DNA of 7,703 bases from Gammaproteobacteria bacterium (lineage in GTDB: Bacteria; Pseudomonadota; Gammaproteobacteria; UBA4575). A program made the translations under genes and the position numbers. Of this stretch, positions 5,795 to 7,703 are shown piece by piece (the first letter of the stretch is position 1; each line of letters begins with the position of its first letter). The notes beneath the pieces are model-generated. The model was given only the letters and a program-made list of their open reading frames with translations. It made no database searches and had not been told where the DNA came from. The DNA lies in NCBI GenBank assembly GCA_028281205.1, contig JANQKJ010000038.1, forward strand, positions 1-7,703. The letters are read 5' to 3'.

Positions 5795-6382
5795 TTAGTC
5801 TTGCTTCTTATGCAATGATCGCATCGCCGCTTCTAGGTCACCATTAAATACATCTATCATGGTCTCCAGAATACGATCCAATGAATCATCTATTAATAGT
5901 TGTTCTTGTTTTGATGGTGGACGCATTACAAATGAAAGCACCTGGTCCTTATTTCCTGGATGCCCAACACCAATGCGCAAACGCCAAAAGTCTTTTGCAA
6001 AATGTTTGAAAATATCGCGCAGGCCATTATGACCACCATGCCCGCCTGCCCACTTAAACCTCGCGGTTCCGGGAGGCAAATCCAGTTCATCATGGACGAC
6101 TAAGGTATTTTCAGGTGCGATTTGATAATACTTTGCAAATGGAGCGAGCGACTCTCCACTAAGATTCATAAACGTGCTCGGCTTAAGTAACCATATGCGT
6201 TTGCCGGCATGATCCAATGCACCCACTTCAGCCTTGAATTTAGCCTCAGTCCGAAAGCTTACTTGATAGTGTCTAGCAAGCAGGTCTAAAAACCAAAACC
6301 CGGCATTGTGCCGGGTTGCAGTATATTTATCACCAGGATTGCCTAAACCAACAATCAACTGAATCGGGGTATTACCCGCCAT
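5795..6382 (-). CDS. pth: Peptidyl-tRNA hydrolase
   Basis: A 195-residue cytoplasmic enzyme that cleaves the ester bond of peptidyl-tRNA released from stalled ribosomes, freeing tRNA. Length matches E. coli Pth (about 194). Family residues are present: LIVGLGNPG (9-17), catalytic His25 in TRHNAG, Asn73 in FMNLSG, Asp98 in HDELDLPPG and Asn119 in GGHGGHNGL. RLRIGVGHPG follows, and the variable helical C-terminus ends in KKQD. The start at 6382 has a modest AGAG Shine-Dalgarno. The rplY stop is 39 bp upstream with no terminator between, so it is probably read from the prs-rplY transcript. It lies one base ahead of ychF. Confidence 0.97.
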   Translation of the reverse strand: MAGNTPIQLIVGLGNPGDKYTATRHNAGFWFLDLLARHYQVSFRTEAKFKAEVGALDHAGKRIWLLKPSTFMNLSGESLAPFAKYYQIAPENTLVVHDELDLPPGTARFKWAGGHGGHNGLRDIFKHFAKDFWRLRIGVGHPGNKDQVLSFVMRPPSKQEQLLIDDSLDRILETMIDVFNGDLEAAMRSLHKKQD

Positions 6383-6421
6383 GATATTACTCTACGTAAT
6401 TAACATAAATAAGTTGAAAAC

Positions 6422-7078
6422 TTATTCGCTATCAGCAGGTTTTTCTTCTTCAGTATCAGACTCATCAGCTTCTGTTGTTGGCTCTTCTTCAACAGTCACT
6501 TTAGTTGCATGCACGTTTAAGACTTGCTGATCATGCCCTTCACCGTGACTCAATGCAGTTAATGAAATACCTTCAGGCACTTTTATGTCTGATAAATGAA
6601 TTGAATCACCAATGCGCAACTCAGTGACATCGACTTCAATAAATTCTGGTATATGTTTGGGCAAACATGTTACTTCGACCTCAATCATCTGATGACTAAT
6701 TTGTCCACCTTCCATTTTCACACCATGACAAACATCTTCACCGATAAAGTGCAACGGTACGTGGATGCTAATCTCTTGGTCATCACTCACACGTAAGAAA
6801 TCCATATGCATAATAATTGGCTTGGCAGGATGACGCTGGATATCACGCAAAATTACATTTTGCTGTTTACCTGAGACATTCAAAGTTAACACATGTGAAT
6901 AGAATGCTTCATTTTCCAAGTCATGCATGACCTTATTGTGTTCTAGCGAGATACTCTCTGCTTCAACACCTGCGCCATAAATAATGGCAGGTACTCGGCC
7001 AGTACGACGTAGGCGGCGGCTCGCACCTTTCCCTAAATCGCTGCGCGACTCGGCATCTAAAGTAAAATCGATGCTCAT
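6422..7078 (-). CDS. rplY: 50S ribosomal protein L25, long CTC/TL5 type
   Basis: A 218-residue form of L25, which binds 5S rRNA in the large subunit. The N-terminal L25 domain (1 to about 96) has the basic GKGASRRLRRTGRVPAIIYG segment (16-35) and the RDIQRHPAKP..HMDFLRV core (78-97). A C-terminal CTC/TL5 beta domain (about 100-193) is absent from the 94-residue E. coli protein but common elsewhere. The acidic tail (197-218) is rich in Glu and Asp. AGGAG at 7086-7090 lies seven bases before the start. The out-of-frame ATG just upstream (7083) runs into TGA after two codons. CTC in Bacillus is a general stress protein. In this order it sits between prs and pth. Confidence 0.96.
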   Translation of the reverse strand: MSIDFTLDAESRSDLGKGASRRLRRTGRVPAIIYGAGVEAESISLEHNKVMHDLENEAFYSHVLTLNVSGKQQNVILRDIQRHPAKPIIMHMDFLRVSDDQEISIHVPLHFIGEDVCHGVKMEGGQISHQMIEVEVTCLPKHIPEFIEVDVTELRIGDSIHLSDIKVPEGISLTALSHGEGHDQQVLNVHATKVTVEEEPTTEADESDTEEEKPADSE

Positions 7079-7098
7079 TTCATTTCTCCTAAAGTTTT

Positions 7099-7125
7099 AA
7101 TAAAACCGGGTTTGCGACCAACCCG
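7099..7125 (-). terminator. Hairpin with T-rich run between prs and rplY (possible attenuator)
   Basis: On the minus strand CGGGTT and AACCCG (7120-7125 and 7107-7112 on the plus strand) form a 6-bp stem over a seven-base loop, followed by GTTTTATT (7099-7106). This has the form of a weak intrinsic terminator placed just before the rplY ribosome binding site. A longer imperfect stem (7134-7175) lies ahead of it and overlaps the prs stop. Partial termination would lower rplY-pth-ychF expression relative to prs. A role in mRNA processing is the alternative. Confidence 0.5.
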
Positions 7126-7173
7126 AGCTACTTAAAAGTGACTCTAAAAAATATAAAATTTTCCAGAGTGCTT

Positions 7174-7703
7174 TTAATCCATAAACAAAGTACTAACTGA
7201 TTCCTCATAACTAATTCTACGGATCGTTTCTGCTAGCAAGCCTGAAACTTTTAACTGGCGTATACGATCACATTGTGCTGCATCTTCTCTTAGCGGCAAA
7301 GTATCAGTCACCACTAAACCATCCAGCATTGATCCTTGTATGTTTTTAATAGCATTACCAGAAAGCACTGGGTGAGTAGCATAAGCAATCACTGCTTTCG
7401 CACCATGCTCTTTTAATGCCTGGGCTGCTTTACACAATGTTCCAGCAGTATCTACTAAATCATCGACAATGACACAGGTTTTATCCCTTACCTCACCGAT
7501 AATATGCATCACCTGCGCAACATTTGCCTGCGGCCGACGTTTATCAATAATTGCTAAATCAGCATCATCTAAACGCTTGGCAACCGCTCTTGCCCTCACT
7601 ACACCACCGACATCAGGTGACACTACAATGAGGTTCGAATATTTTTGTTTATATATATCACCTAACAATACGGGTGACGCATAGACATTGTCTACCGGAA
7701 CAT
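7174..7703 (-). CDS. prs: Ribose-phosphate pyrophosphokinase, C-terminal part (runs off the window)
   Basis: The last 175 codons of prs. The frame stays open to the right edge, so the real start lies outside. Residues nearest the edge read VPVDNVYASPVLLGD, matching E. coli Prs from about residue 141 of 315, so about 140 residues are missing. The enzyme transfers pyrophosphate from ATP to ribose 5-phosphate, giving PRPP for nucleotide, histidine, tryptophan and NAD synthesis. Visible elements are SPDVGGVVRAR, the catalytic flexible loop IDKRRPQAN (Lys and Arg), HIIGEV, the PRPP-binding loop VIVDDLVDTAGT, AYATHPVLSG and the conserved end AETIRRISYEESVS. It is the upstream gene of the rplY-pth-ychF block. 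Confidence 0.97.
   Translation of the reverse strand, partial: VPVDNVYASPVLLGDIYKQKYSNLIVVSPDVGGVVRARAVAKRLDDADLAIIDKRRPQANVAQVMHIIGEVRDKTCVIVDDLVDTAGTLCKAAQALKEHGAKAVIAYATHPVLSGNAIKNIQGSMLDGLVVTDTLPLREDAAQCDRIRQLKVSGLLAETIRRISYEESVSTLFMD

Noticed and set aside
7174..7668. prs beginning at the TTG codon at 7668
   Set aside because: The frame continues to the window edge with residues matching Prs (VPVDNVYASP), so this is an internal Leu codon.
7469..7684. 71-residue plus-strand ORF inside prs
   Set aside because: Antisense to the conserved catalytic loops of prs.
1..7703. CRISPR array, insertion sequence, integrase or toxin-antitoxin genes
   Set aside because: No evenly spaced direct repeats, no transposase or recombinase motifs, and no paired small ORFs of such families were found.

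Overview
The window reads as a piece of a moderately AT-rich gammaproteobacterial chromosome. The evidence is on the minus strand, right half: prs (partial, running off the right edge), rplY of the long CTC type, pth and ychF in that order, followed by an elongator tRNA-Met gene. This housekeeping block is typical of Gammaproteobacteria, and all four proteins keep their family motifs and usual lengths. Genus cannot be named from the sequence.

The left 4.45 kb, all on the plus strand, is accessory and made of exported proteins. It opens with a 583-residue lipoprotein in which two short cytochrome c domains (CxxCH at residues 64-68 and 509-513) flank three Calx-beta-like repeats of about 112 residues. 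A strong intrinsic terminator follows. Next come a 25-residue membrane microprotein with its own ribosome binding site, a 156-residue lipoprotein (true start at 2459), a 228-residue lipoprotein of unknown function, and a 239-residue secreted protein that resembles the MalM family. The last three may be co-transcribed: gaps are 91 and 26 bp, with no terminator between them.

The accessory block meets the core at 4453/4477. The tRNA-Met gene (4477-4553, minus) has its 3' end facing the accessory genes, and only 23 bp separate it from the convergent MalM-like gene. The tRNA has its own promoter, with an exact TTGACA, a 17-bp spacer, TATCTT and a GC-rich discriminator. A perfect 8-bp hairpin built from two GGTACC palindromes lies in its leader.

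In the core block, prs makes PRPP, rplY encodes the 5S-rRNA-binding protein L25, pth recycles peptidyl-tRNA and ychF encodes a ribosome-associated ATPase. pth and ychF are one base apart. The prs-rplY gap holds a hairpin followed by a T-rich run that could attenuate transcription. No transposase, integrase, CRISPR array or phage gene is visible. The best candidates for new biology are the cytochrome/beta-repeat lipoprotein, the microprotein and the cluster of little-known envelope proteins beside the tRNA.
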